DNA from: Aquarana catesbeiana
Taxonomy: Eukaryota; Chordata; Amphibia; Anura; Ranidae
DNA length: 64,000 bases
Direction: 5' to 3'
NCBI RefSeq assembly: GCF_042186555.1
Contig: NC_133325.1
Location: 296,202,543 to 296,266,542, forward strand
A program made the position numbers and the translations under genes. Below the pieces are notes generated by a model. The model worked only from the letters and a program-made list of their open reading frames with translations, had not been told where the DNA came from and searched no databases. The first letter of the stretch is position 1. Every line of letters begins with the position of its first letter. Positions 23,401 to 33,640 of this stretch are shown piece by piece.

Positions 23401-23960
23401 GGTTCTGGACCTGGATGAATCTCAAACAAAGGTTTTCCTTCAAGCAACGAAAACTCTTTCTCTCAGTGCCCACATTTGAGAACTGCGATAAAAAACCTCA
23501 CACTGAGATTCTCTATGAGAGGCTGTACCATTTACCCAATTTAATTTTAGAAATCTCCAACAGAACATCTTGTCGACCTGGCAGAAGCATGCTCCTTCTC
23601 TCAACCTACCTAGCCTCCTGTCCAGCAAAGTAAATCAAATTCCCTAGCGTAAGGGATTCTCGAATCCAACCCTAACAATAGAAAAGACACTCCTTTCAGG
23701 TCATTCATGGTGGAAGTTAAGCTCCTTATCAACATCCCGGAGCTCAGAGCAGTTTGGATGGCTCTGTAATGCTGGCTCCCTTTATCTGGATGGATACCCA
23801 GTCAGACATGGCTTGTATCAACCACCAAGGGAACATCTCTCTCAGCCTTGAAGGAAGCAAACCAAATAATTTCATGGGCAGAAACTCACTGTCCAGTGAT
23901 CTGTGGTCCACATCCCAGGAGTGGAAAAGGAGAAATTCCAGATATAGAAACCCTACAGCG
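20491..23960 (+). mobile_element. DIRS-type retrotransposon relic B
   Basis: Begins with a degenerate left terminal repeat (about 20491-20650; GTACAGGACACAGG, TTCAGGTG, GACACTGG), which is colinear with the left ends of elements C and D. The leader follows (GGTGCTATACAGGTCCAGGG near 20820, shared with D at 39519). Gag pieces lie at about 21930-22520, RT pieces at 22750-23330 and RNase H pieces at 23750-23930 (NHQG). The methylase-like and recombinase parts are missing. Starts immediately after relic A ends. Confidence 0.68.
21930..23930 (+). pseudogene. DIRS Gag/RT/RNase H remnants
   Basis: Gag: MFEMLLKALYTLASPALQP and HMPFQERCLFGEELSQ, which parallels GFPFHGECLFGDHLDK of element D. RT: AFVNIQDPYLHVTMYPPHQ and LRVFIKVLASLSLL. 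RNase H: MACINHQGN followed by SLEGSKPNN. Each part is in a different frame with stops between. A G run of 17-18 bases at about 22736-22753 sits between Gag and RT. Confidence 0.65.
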
Positions 23961-24257
23961 GAAACGTATCAAAACGCAGCGATTTCATTTTTTTATGCTT
24001 TTTGCTGGTTTCTTCTGCAAGACAACAGCCACCTCCCAAAAACACAATGCATAAAAAAAATGCGTGTGGAAAAATGCAAAAAGCATCGGGAAAATGCATC
24101 AACCTGCATAGATGTGAATCACAGACCAAAGAGACCTCACAGCTGACAATGCATACTGTATCAGAGCAAAAGCCACGAGGTCAAAGCCATGAGGTTTTCT
24201 GCTTTTTTTTTTTTCCAAGTTTAAAGCTAAACTCAAGACAAATCACTAAATGTATAT

Positions 24258-24480
24258 AAGGCCACTTTCACATGGGTGGCTGTTCTGCCGCTGTTAAAAG
24301 CATGTTTTGTTAGTCAAATTTATTTTTCTAACTGCAAACAACCCCATATAACGAAACCGTTACTAAAAGCAGTGTGTGAATGGGGCCATAGGAAAGCATT
24401 GTGTGAGTTTAGCTGCGGTAGATAACTTGATCTATCTGCAGCTAAAAGCTGAATTATATCCGCCCGTGTGAAAGGGGCCG
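24258..24480. mobile_element. MITE with CACTTTCACATGGG termini
   Basis: AAGGCCACTTTCACATGGG (left) and CGCCCGTGTGAAAGGGGCC (right) are inverted with a few mismatches; same terminal style as 16602-16958. The duplication is unclear. Non-coding. Confidence 0.55.
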
Positions 24481-24485
24481 ACGGC

Positions 24486-26880
24486 AGCATTTTTTTTTTT
24501 TTCCTGCTAAAGGATTTGTATTTCTATTCAGTCAATACTGAGCTCTGCCACATACCACAACCTTGTCTTGGGGGAGATGCATGAGACATGACGTTTTTGC
24601 TGAAACATAACCTGTACAAATCCTGTCCCTACCCCAGGGAATGAATGGACAGTGAAAGGAAAAGCAGCACACTAATAAAATCATCTCTGTTGCTCTCTGG
24701 TCACTGCAAAACAGCTGTCTAGTTTCTTGTGCTGCTTCTCCCAAGTGGATTGCAAGTGGCAGATGCCAAATCCATTTTGGGTATTTGCACTGTTGCCATT
24801 AAAAAGTAATAGCTTTAATTATATATTAATCAACTCAAAGCTGCATAAGGCCTTATGTTCACTTCAAGCAGATTTTGCATTCCTATAAAATTCTATGCAA
24901 ATGCAAAACTCACTTTAAGCAAACCAAATGCAGGTCAGACCAACTGTAGGTCAAAGTCACCTGTCAATGATCTCAGAAGCATCTCAAACTGATGCTATTG
25001 ACACAGGCCCAAAGCCTGTCAACGCAGGCCATTAATGTATCTGCCTGATGATAAGCTTTAAAACCTTTGTCTCTTTAACAATCATACAGAACACACATGC
25101 ATGCACTAATGTCAGTTTTATAATGTAAGGCAGTTGGCCTACTAGCATGTGAAGCTGGCCATACATTATCCAATTTTCTTGTTCAGTTAACTTTACATTT
25201 ACCTTCAACTATGTAGTGCAAGGGCCTGCCTGATTGCATACAATTTGAAAGTGCTTAGGTTTGACCTCATTATTATTATTTGGTTTTGGTTAATCTAAAA
25301 GAAAACTGTAAAAGAAAATTGTATAATGTATAGCCAGCCTTAGTGTTTTGTGTTGGAAATTGGAGCATCTGGAAGAAATCATTTTGAAGATGGGGAACAC
25401 AGAGACTGCAAATTGTTTGGTGAAAAGCAGCTGTTTTAGGTGATGTGACATAGCCTGTCCTACCATTTTTGTATACTAGTCTACCATTTATATGTGTATA
25501 TTTCTACAGAGTGTACATTTTCCAACATTTGGTTGTTCAACTTCTGTAATGCTCCCCTCCCAACAACATCCTGGTTGTAGTTAAGAGAGTACAGTATGTT
25601 GATTTACACCTCATACTGAGCCCTTCATAGGTTCTAATTTTAACTATAGCAATTCTCTCTTTAAAAAGAACTCTTTCAGAAATCGATTGCACTAAATGGG
25701 TGATTTGGTAGTTGTATTTATTTCTCTTGAAATGAACAGTTGCTGGTTGGAACAATCCATTTAATTTTGGCTTTTTTGTTCCAAATGGTCATTTTTGAAT
25801 GTGAGATCGTCTGACACTTTCAAATCTATAATCATTCATCTATTATTGCATATATGGCAGGCAGAAAATCTGTTCTTATTACTTCTAGATGTAATTGTGA
25901 CCATAGTACAGCTGCATATGAAATTTAAAATTGTGGCTTCTCAGAAAAGGGGGACTTCAGTTTTACAAGAAGATTTCAAAGCACAAGTCCATGGTATTGT
26001 AAAAATGGAAACCACTTCTATGTTTCTGTTCTGCCAACACTTTTTCTTTTTTTTAAAGCCAGCAAATGACCGGGATGTGGCAATGATGCAGTTTTTTTTC
26101 CTTCTTTTTATTTAGATTAAATATTTCTATTTTATTTACTGTGTTCTTATACCAAACTTTGAAAGGAATGCTTCGAGCTGTAATGAACTTTTGGACCGTC
26201 ATACACCCACACCCTTGCCATCTGCTGAAAAAAGATAACTATCAGCTAAATGACCTATACTACACTGCATGTATTCATGTTAAGAATCCCTGAAACACCA
26301 GAGCAACCAGTAGCTGCAAATCAAGATGTATTTTCTCTCTACACACCCTTATTTACTTAAAGTGAAACTCCAGCTATGAAAAGCTAGAACTATAAATATT
26401 GCAAGAATTTTTTTTGGATTTCTATCTACAGTACTTCTGCTCTGCAGGTATAACATAAGGAATGAGGTAGTGCTTATGAAAAAACAAACATTTCCTTCAT
26501 TCATGACTTCAAGTGGGGAGAGGAGAAATGTCCATTATAATCCCAGCAATCTTATTGTAGCACAGTGAACAGCACTTTTTACCAGCTGTTATTTATCTGG
26601 GAGGGAATTTGGCACAATGTCACAGCAAGCAGCATAACTTTGCTACCTGTGTTACCTCCCGTGGCACATTTTATCATTGGCTATAGGGTAGGGCCCCCCA
26701 CCCTCATCACTATTTTGAAATGCCATGCACTAGGCACACTTCCTCCCTTATCTCACAGTGTAGTACTGATACTCTACTAACCTGCTCCCAGGCCCAATCA
26801 CTATTACATGGGAGAGTGCCTAGCCATATACAAATGCTGATGGACTGGGGTTTGCGAGCAAGAACACTAAAGGCAAAGGC
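24486..26880. other. Intergenic, one MITE, no gene seen
   Basis: Apart from the MITE at 25152-25341 I see no bounded element or exon. A one-sided TTAAAGTGAAACTCC end occurs near 26358, suggesting another fragment of the TTAAAG-ended repeats. A plus-strand 106-codon frame at 25795-26115 has no recognisable features. Confidence 0.4.
25152..25341. mobile_element. MITE with GCTGGCCATACATTAT termini
   Basis: AGCTGGCCATACATTATCC at the left is the inverted copy of TATAATGTATAGCCAGCCT at the right (3 mismatches); both are followed inward by CAATTTTC or its complement. 190 bp, AT-rich, non-coding. Confidence 0.65.
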
Positions 26881-27077
26881 CTTCAAAAGTACAAGGTTGA
26901 GGGGTCATTGTCAGCATTCCAACAATACAAAGACGGCAATAAAAAATGTAAGCGTGCAATCAGGGCGACACGAAAGGCACATGGCAGAGGAGAGTTAAAA
27001 AAAAAAACAAAACAAGAAATTCTTTAAGTATATAAACAGTAAGAAAGTGAGCCCAGAACATATTGGCCCCATAAAAG

Positions 27078-28975
27078 ATGACAAAGGGAATTTTGGCTAC
27101 AAAGGACAGAGAGAAGGCAAAAGTTTTGAATATATTCTTCCCCTCAGTCTTCACAAAGGAAGCGGGGGGGTACAGTAACCAAGACTGTAATGTTAATTGT
27201 AATAATATGTCACAGAAAGCACCCTCGTGGCTAACCAAAGACAGAATCATAAATAGACTTGAAAAACATAAAGCGTTACTCCATTTTGTTGAAAAAAAAA
27301 AAAAAAAACATTCCCCCCTGGGTGATCTATGTATATTGTAAGGATTCTAACAACCTTTGTTGCAGATTCCTACCTTTTTGTTATTCTGAAGAAATTGTGC
27401 ATTTGTCTGTGCTGAGTAGGTCTAATGGGAGTGGTTTCATAATTATCAGTCAGCTGTGGAAGCTGCAGAGCACTAATGAGGAAAGCTGCTGGGCCTGCAT
27501 CCCTTTAGACGTGTTCCTAATGGAAGTATCTCACCAAAAATTACTTTTGTTGCAAGGGATGCCTGAAATCATCCTTGTATCTTAGGCAGACTTCTGGGAA
27601 AATTGGTGAGCCAATCACACAAGAAGGAAATTTATGTTTCTTTGGAGTGGTCAGTACACATTCTGTGTACAGAACAACTCCATGTAGCCATATTGCGTTG
27701 CATTTATAGAAAATTACAGTGACTGCAGATTGAATTGAAAAGCTAAGGTAATTCTTAATAACATTCAATTACAATATGACTTGTATCGCAATTGTACACG
27801 CTATATTTTTTTTCTTTATTTGCTATTTTTTTCCTCATGAAAGTGGAGTTACCCTTTAACAAAAATAAGTCACCGGTACCAGTTGGCTTACACTTGAGGA
27901 TTCCTTCAGGAACTCAGGTGATAGCCAGACCATTGTTCCTATTTTTTTTTTGGACAGTTTACTGACTGGAATGGTACCAGCTGATTGAAGAAAAGCCAAC
28001 GTGGCACCAATATTTAAAAAAGGGCCAAGCCATCCCTGGGGAACTACAGGCCAGTTAGCCTAACATCAATAATCTGCAAGCTATTGAAGGGGATAATAAG
28101 GGACTATATACAAGATTTTAGTAATGAAAACAGTATAGTTAGCAGTAATCATGGATGCATGAAGAATCGTTCTTGCCAGACCAATCTATTAACCTTCTAT
28201 GAAGAAGTGAGCAGCCATCTGGATAAAGGAAGGCCCGTGCATGTGGTGTATCTGGATTTTGCAAAGGCATTCGATACAGTTCCCCACAAACATTTACTGT
28301 ACAAACTAAGGTATGTAGGCATGGACCATAGGGTGAGTACCTGGATTAAAAACTGGCTACAAGGGCGAGTCCAAAGGGTGGTGATAAATGGTGAGTATTT
28401 CAAATGGTCTGGTGTGGAAAGTGGGGTCCCCCAGGGATCTGTCCTGGGACCAATCCTGTTTAATGACAGGCTCAGCAATGGCATGCTAGGCCAACAAAAT
28501 ATTGGCATGCATTAAAAAGGGGATTCACTCCAGAGATAAAACAATTATTCTCCACTCTACAAGACTCTGGTCTGGCTGCATCTTGAGTATGCTGTCCAGT
28601 TCTGGGCACCGGTCCTAAAGAAGAATGTGCTGGAACTAGAAAGAGTCAAGAGAAGGGCAGCAAAGCTAATAAAGGGACTGGAGGATCTCCCCTATGGGGA
28701 AAGATTACAAGCATTGAACTAATTCTCTCCGGAGGGGAGACCCTTGAGAGGGCATGAGATATCAATGTACAAATACTGTACTGTTGACCCTAGCATAGGG
28801 AAAAAGGGCATTTAAAAAGACACACAGCCATTCGCTAAAACTGGAAGAGAAGTGGTTTAACCTTGAACTGCGTAGAGGGTTTACAGTCAGAGCGGTAAGG
28901 ATGTGGAATTCTCTTAGACAAGCAGTGGTATCAGCAGGGAGCATTGATAGTTTCAAAATACTATTAGATGGGCAC
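27078..28975 (+). pseudogene. CR1-like reverse transcriptase, deleted and interrupted
   Basis: Clear RT text from 28084: HVVYLDFAKAFDTVPHKHLL carries the first catalytic Asp, and GVPQGSVLGPILF is motif B. Immediately after, the frame passes into unrelated text (LSNGMLGQQNIG), and the next family match is LEYAVQFWAPVLKKN, so the segment with the FADD catalytic pair is gone. Then VLELERVKRRAAKLIKGLED follows, as in the minus-strand relic at 18291-18815. Lacking the catalytic box, it is dead. Upstream the coding text is split by the MITE at 27272-27857. Confidence 0.85.
27272..27857. mobile_element. MITE inside CR1, TAA duplication
   Basis: Ends AGCGTTACTCCATTTTG and AAAGTGGAGTTACCCTT are inverted. 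TAA occurs on both sides (27269-27271, 27858-27860). Taking out the insert and one TAA leaves the CR1 reading frame continuous across the junction, which confirms both boundaries. 586 bp with an A run near 27291-27308. Confidence 0.82.
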
Positions 28976-28976
28976 A

Positions 28977-29430
28977 TTAACCCCTTCAGCCCCGGAAGGA
29001 TTTACCCCCTAATGACTAGGCCATTTTTTTTTGCGAAACGGCACTGCGTCGCTTTTACTGACAATTATGCGGGAGTGCAACACTGTAACTAAACAAAATT
29101 GATGTCCCTTTTTTCCCACAAATAGAGCTATCTTTTGGTGGTATTTCACCTGCAGTTTTTATTTTTTGCGCTATAAACAAAAAGGAACGACGATTTTCTA
29201 CTTTCTGCTATAATACATATCCCCCAAAAAATGTAAAAAAACAAGTTTATTCATCAGTTTAGGCCAATATGTATTCTTCTACATATTTTTGGTAAAATAA
29301 ATCCCAATAAGCCTATATTGATTGGTTTACGCAAAAGTTATAGCGTCTACAGAATAGGGGATAGATTTAGAGACTTATAATTTTTTTTTAATTGTTTTTA
29401 TTGGTAATGGTGGCGATCTGCGATTTTTTT
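28977..29430. repeat. Frog-type interspersed repeat (TTAACCCCTTCAGCCCC)
   Basis: Starts TTAACCCCTTCAGCCCCGG and contains CACAAATAGAGCTATCTTTT, TTTTTGCGCTATAAAC and GTTATAGCG. I recall this as a very abundant dispersed repeat of ranid frogs, used here as a taxonomic hint. No frame. Its right end is unclear, cut by the foldback element at 29440. Confidence 0.6.
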
Positions 29431-29439
29431 TTTTTTTTA

Positions 29440-29764
29440 TTGTATCAAATAGGTAGTCACATGACTTACAGTAAATATGCTGCTACATAGCATGCAATAC
29501 AAATAGGAATTAGACATTTTAAATGTACATGAGAGATTAAATAGGTTAAAAACATATATTATAAGAAAAAGTAACTTTTGGCATTTAATAGCGCTCAGCG
29601 CGTTTCCTGGCATTACAGCCTGGCATTTACTTGTTCTTATAATATATGTTCTTAACCCATTCATCTCTCATGTACATTTCAAATGTCTAATTCCTATTTG
29701 TATTGCATGCTATTCAGCAGCATATTTAGTGTAAGTCATGTGACTACCTATTTATTTGATACAA
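29440..29764. mobile_element. Foldback element with ~130-bp inverted arms
   Basis: TTGTATCAAAT-type ends face each other, and nearly the whole element is a palindrome: the left arm (29440-29570) pairs with the right arm (29633-29764), leaving a loop of about 60 bp. TA flanks both sides (29438-29439, 29765-29766). The right arm has a 3-4 base insertion (CTATTTATTTGATACAA). The TA target suggests mobilisation by a Tc1/mariner enzyme. Confidence 0.75.
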
Positions 29765-30186
29765 TACTTTTCTTCAATGTAACAATAAATCATGCACTGT
29801 AACTTCAATTTTATGTTGTTTTTGTCCATATCCGACATGGCGGTCACCTCATTTAAAGTCCCACAGATCTCCTTTTCAATTAAATAGGTGAATTTTAGTG
29901 ACAGTGAATTACATTTTCCTGTTTCTGTCAAATCCTGTAAGAAATGCTTCGCTAAAGCCAGGTTCACACATGTGAATTTCCCCGCATCCAATTTGCTTGA
30001 CAGCCAAGTGTGACTGGCTCTCAATGGAGTCAGTTCACACAGGGCCGGGACAGCCTTGGTTCGGATTGCAGAAGGGTTCTGTGCGTGTTTGGGTCTGGTT
30101 CAGGTGCAAATTCAGGCAAACATTCGGACCTGAACCGGTGAACAGACACACATTGGACCCCAGCCAAAAACCCACGGCCGCACATA

Positions 30187-31735
30187 CAGTATCTCACAAA
30201 AGTGAGTACACCCCTCACGTTTTTGTAAATATTTTATTATATCTTTACATGTGACAACACTGAAGAAATGATACATTGCTACAATGTAAAGTAGTGAGTG
30301 TACAGCTTGTGTAACTTTGTCCCCTCAAAATAACTCAACACACAGCCATTAATGTCTAAACCACTGGCAACAAAAGTGAGTACACCCCGAAGTGAAAATG
30401 TCCAAATTGGGCACAAAGTGTCAATATTTTGTGTGGCCACCATTATTTTCCAGTACTGCCTTAACCCCCTTGGGCATGGAGTTCACTAGAGCTTCACAGG
30501 TTGCCACTGGAGTTCTCTTCCACTCCTTGATGACATCATGGAGCTGGTGGATGTTAGAGACCCTACCACCTTCCGTTTGAGGATGCCCCACAGATGATCA
30601 ATGGGGTTTAGGTCTAGAGACATGCTTGGCCAGGCCATCACCTTTACCCTCAGCTTCTTTAGCAAGGCAGTGGTTGTCTTGGAGTTGTGTTTGGGGTCCT
30701 TATCCTGTTGGAATACTGTCCTGCGGCCCAGTCTCCGAAGGGAGGGGATCATGCTCTGCTTCAGTATGTCACAGTGTATGTTGGCATTCATGGTTCCCTT
30801 AACGAATTGTAGCTCACCAGTGCCGGCACTACTCATGCAGCCCCAGACCATGACACTCTCACCACCATGCTTGACTGTAGGCAAGACACACTCCTTTGTA
30901 CCCCTCACCTGGTTGCCCCCACACACGCTTGAACCAAATAAGTTTATCTTGGTCTCTTCAGACCACAGGACATGGTTCCAGTAATACATGTCCTTAATCT
31001 GCTTGTCTTCAGCAAATGGTTTGCGGGCTTTCTTGTGCATCAACTTTGGAAGAGGCTTCCTTCTGGGACGACAGCCATGCAGGCCAATTTGATGCAGTGT
31101 GCGGTGTATGGTTTGAGCACTGACAGGCTTACTCCCCACCCCTTCAACTTCTGCAGCAATGCTGGCAGCACTCATACGTCTATTTACCAAAGACAACCTC
31201 TGGATATGACGCTGAGCACATGCACTCAAACCGCTATATGGTCTTGGCCACCGTGCTACAGCTCAGTTTCAGGGTCTTGGCAATCTTCTTATAGCCTAGG
31301 CCATCTTTATATAGAGCAACATTTTTTTTTTTTTTCAGTTCTTTGCCATGAGGTGCCATGTTGAACTTTCAGTGACCAGTATGAGAGAGTGAGAGCAATA
31401 CCACCAAATTTAACACACTGGCTCCCCATTCACACCTGAGACCTTGTAACACTAATGAGTCACATGACACCGGGGAGGGAAAATAGCTAATTGGGCCAAT
31501 TCGGACATTTTAACTTAGGGCTGTACTCACTTTTGATGCCAACAGTTTAGACATTTTAGTTTAGGCTGTGTGTTGAATTATTTTGAGGGGACAGCAAATT
31601 TACACTGTTATACAAGCTGTACACTCACTACTTTACATTGTAGCAAAGTGTCATTTCTTCAGCGTTGCCACATGAAAAGATATAATAAAATATTTACAAA
31701 AATGTGAGGGGTGTACTCGCTTTTGTGAGATACTG
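30187..31735 (-). mobile_element. Tc1-like transposon, IR/DR type, family 3
   Basis: 1549 bp between TA duplications (30185-30186 and 31736-31737). The outer end is CAGTATCTCACAAAAG followed by GAGTACACCCC at both ends. A second inner copy of the AAAGTGAGTACA motif lies about 180 bp in on the left (near 30374) and near 31520 on the right. This gives the inverted-repeat/direct-repeat arrangement of Sleeping Beauty-like elements. It carries a nearly intact transposase frame on the minus strand. Confidence 0.92.
30486..31359 (-). pseudogene. Tc1 transposase with altered catalytic triad
   Basis: The original start is probably ATG at 31359 (MAPHGKELKKK). A frameshift before 31229 separates this N-terminal helix-turn-helix part from a 247-codon open frame (31229-30486). 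That frame holds the second DNA-binding domain and the DDE core. The three catalytic positions read: VLWSEETK (Glu where WSDET has Asp, residue 91 of the frame), FQQDKDPKH (Asp176 kept) and LDLNPIDHLW (Asp211 where PIEHLW has Glu). So two of three metal ligands are swapped, which should abolish activity. A glycine-rich VMVWGCMSSAG box is kept. Confidence 0.88.
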
Positions 31736-31754
31736 TATGTGAACACCGCCTTAA

Positions 31755-33000
31755 GGATCACTTCATTATTTGAACTTGTGGCCCTAGTGATGAGTGCATA
31801 GGCAATTTAAGATTAATTTGTTGCATCTGATGAAAGATTGAGCGTTGTATGGTCAGCATTAGGCTTAAAGTGGGTCACAGCAATTGTTTATCAAAGTGTT
31901 CAGCATAAAAAACTGTCAGTATCATCTACACTGGCGGAGTAAGTTTACCTTTTCACTCTGAGTCTTTTTGCAGTGCAAGTTTGAATTTGACAGCTTTTTG
32001 AATGATTTGAATTATTATTTCAGATACCTTGATACATTCTCATCACTGCTTTTTGCACTTTACATTGTTTTAAGATTGTTGTTATCTAAATGCAGCATTT
32101 GTTTGGTTATTGTTAAAACAAATGCCATGAAAATAAGAGCAGATAATGGTGCATATTTTTGCCACTTTTCAGTGTTCATCGTAAATGTTCAGTAAAAGAA
32201 CTTTCTCTCTGATTCAGGCAGAAAGCTTAATAATGAATTATCATGACATGGCTCTGCACAAAACTATAAGGTGTAGATGGAGTGGATCCCAAGTCTTTTT
32301 ATAAGTGGCCCCCTTCTTAGTGCCAGCTATTACAAAAGAACATTGCAATGGCTGTAATGCTGAAATAACTACAAGTAAAGCTGACTCAGTCCCTTATACA
32401 GTAGCTTGATCCCTCCTAGCTGCTTCGTGTTAATGGCTGTGTTGATAGACTGGATCTTTGTGTAGTGTGTTTATTACTTGCTTTGGAACTTTTATTTTTT
32501 GGTGTTCAGATTAAGAATCTCAGACCCTAATGCTGCATCTAGTATGCATTCTCTAAAATGACAGCTATGTTCAGTTTAGACATCAACGCTGTTTCACCCT
32601 GCATTACAGCTGGCCCATGGATTAGATGTGGCAGCTGCTGTACCATCCCCCCCACCCCCAAAGCAAATGTCCTTTTCTGCACATAGGGACATTTTGTTAA
32701 GCAAGCACCAACAGCAGCACATAGTGTAAATCTGGCTGAATCTTATTTATCAAGAGATTTACAGTCATTTTCAGTGTGTTTAAGATCCCTATGCCTGGAA
32801 TTTTAGTCAGCACACTGACACAGTTGTATATTTATCTGTGAAATATTTATACAATTTTACTTGCTAAATGCTATACTGAAAGCTGGTGCCTTAAATGGTT
32901 GGCACAGTGCTGCTTCTGATTTTGGAGATGGGGGAAATGTAATATCTCTTGGAGTAAATAATTTCCATGTTGTCCAAGACCTCATAACAGGTGGAAGCAG
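31755..33000. other. Intergenic, no gene seen
   Basis: AT-rich sequence without recognisable repeats or exons. A 75-codon plus-strand frame at 31968-32195 is hydrophobic but has no family features or splice context. Confidence 0.45.
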
Positions 33001-33640
33001 GGTCGGATTAACATAGGGGCTATTGGAGCTGCAGCTCCAGGCCCCTTACCTTAAGATAGGCTCATTTGCCAAAAACAAAAAAGAGTCATACAGACTTGTT
33101 GGTAGCCAAAGACCTACCCCACCACTGGTCAAAATTTGGGGCTCCTAGGTCCTATGATTCCAGAGATACGGGGCTCCTTGTGCAGCCTGTCTGAACCTAC
33201 GTACAGCGCGACCAGTTTAAATACAAGCTGGCACACTCTGTTTGCCGCAGACTGACAGGAAAAGCTCACAGTGCCTCTCACTTCTTGTCTGAGGCACTGA
33301 TCTCAATGGACAGCTTGGAGCATTGGACCAATGGTAAAGTACAATTGGCCCCAGCTGTCCAATAAAAATGCTGCAGTGGAGGCACTCCTCTTACTGCAGT
33401 GTCATAGAAGGGGGCATGTGTCTAAAAGACAAATTCTCCCTTCCAGCCCTCTTAATTAGAAGGAAAAAGCATGGGATAATGGGTAAAAGGTTTACCTATA
33501 ATCCTATGTTTTTCTCACACAGTTAAAACAGAGTTCCACCCAAAAGTGGAACTTCCGCTCATTTCTCTCCCCCCTCCCCTCCAGTGCCACCTTTGGCACC
33601 CTTCGGGGGGAGCGGATACCTGTCTTTGATACCTGTCTTT
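33001..33640. repeat. Frog-type repeat fragments
   Basis: GGGTCGGATTAACATAGGGG at 33001 resembles the GGGCCGGATTAAG end that occurs in reverse at 47455-47478. From 33536, GAGTTCCACCCAAAAGTGGA is a small hairpin-like terminus of a dispersed repeat, followed by a duplicated GATACCTGTCTTTG. Boundaries not resolved. Confidence 0.45.

Larger units (their letters stand above)
26890..28977 (+). mobile_element. CR1-like LINE relic split by a MITE
   Basis: Plus-strand protein text in order: linker (CKRAIRATRKAHG, about 26930), region before the RT (GNFATKD and LNIFFPSVFTKEAG, with frame changes, 27060-27170), RT (27860-28470) and 3' part (28555-28970). The MITE at 27272-27857 interrupts it with a target duplication. 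The RT FADD-box region is missing between about 28465 and 28555. The 3' end is cut at 28977, where another repeat begins. Confidence 0.8.
29956..31751. mobile_element. GGCTGGTTTCA-family MITE split by a Tc1
   Basis: The left part (29956-30186) and the right stub (31736-31751) together form a MITE with ends AGCCAGGTTCACAC and GTGAACACCGCCT, flanked by TAA (29953-29955 and 31752-31754). The interior matches, in reverse, the copy at 12262-12474. The Tc1 at 30187-31735 sits inside it at a TA. Confidence 0.7.
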
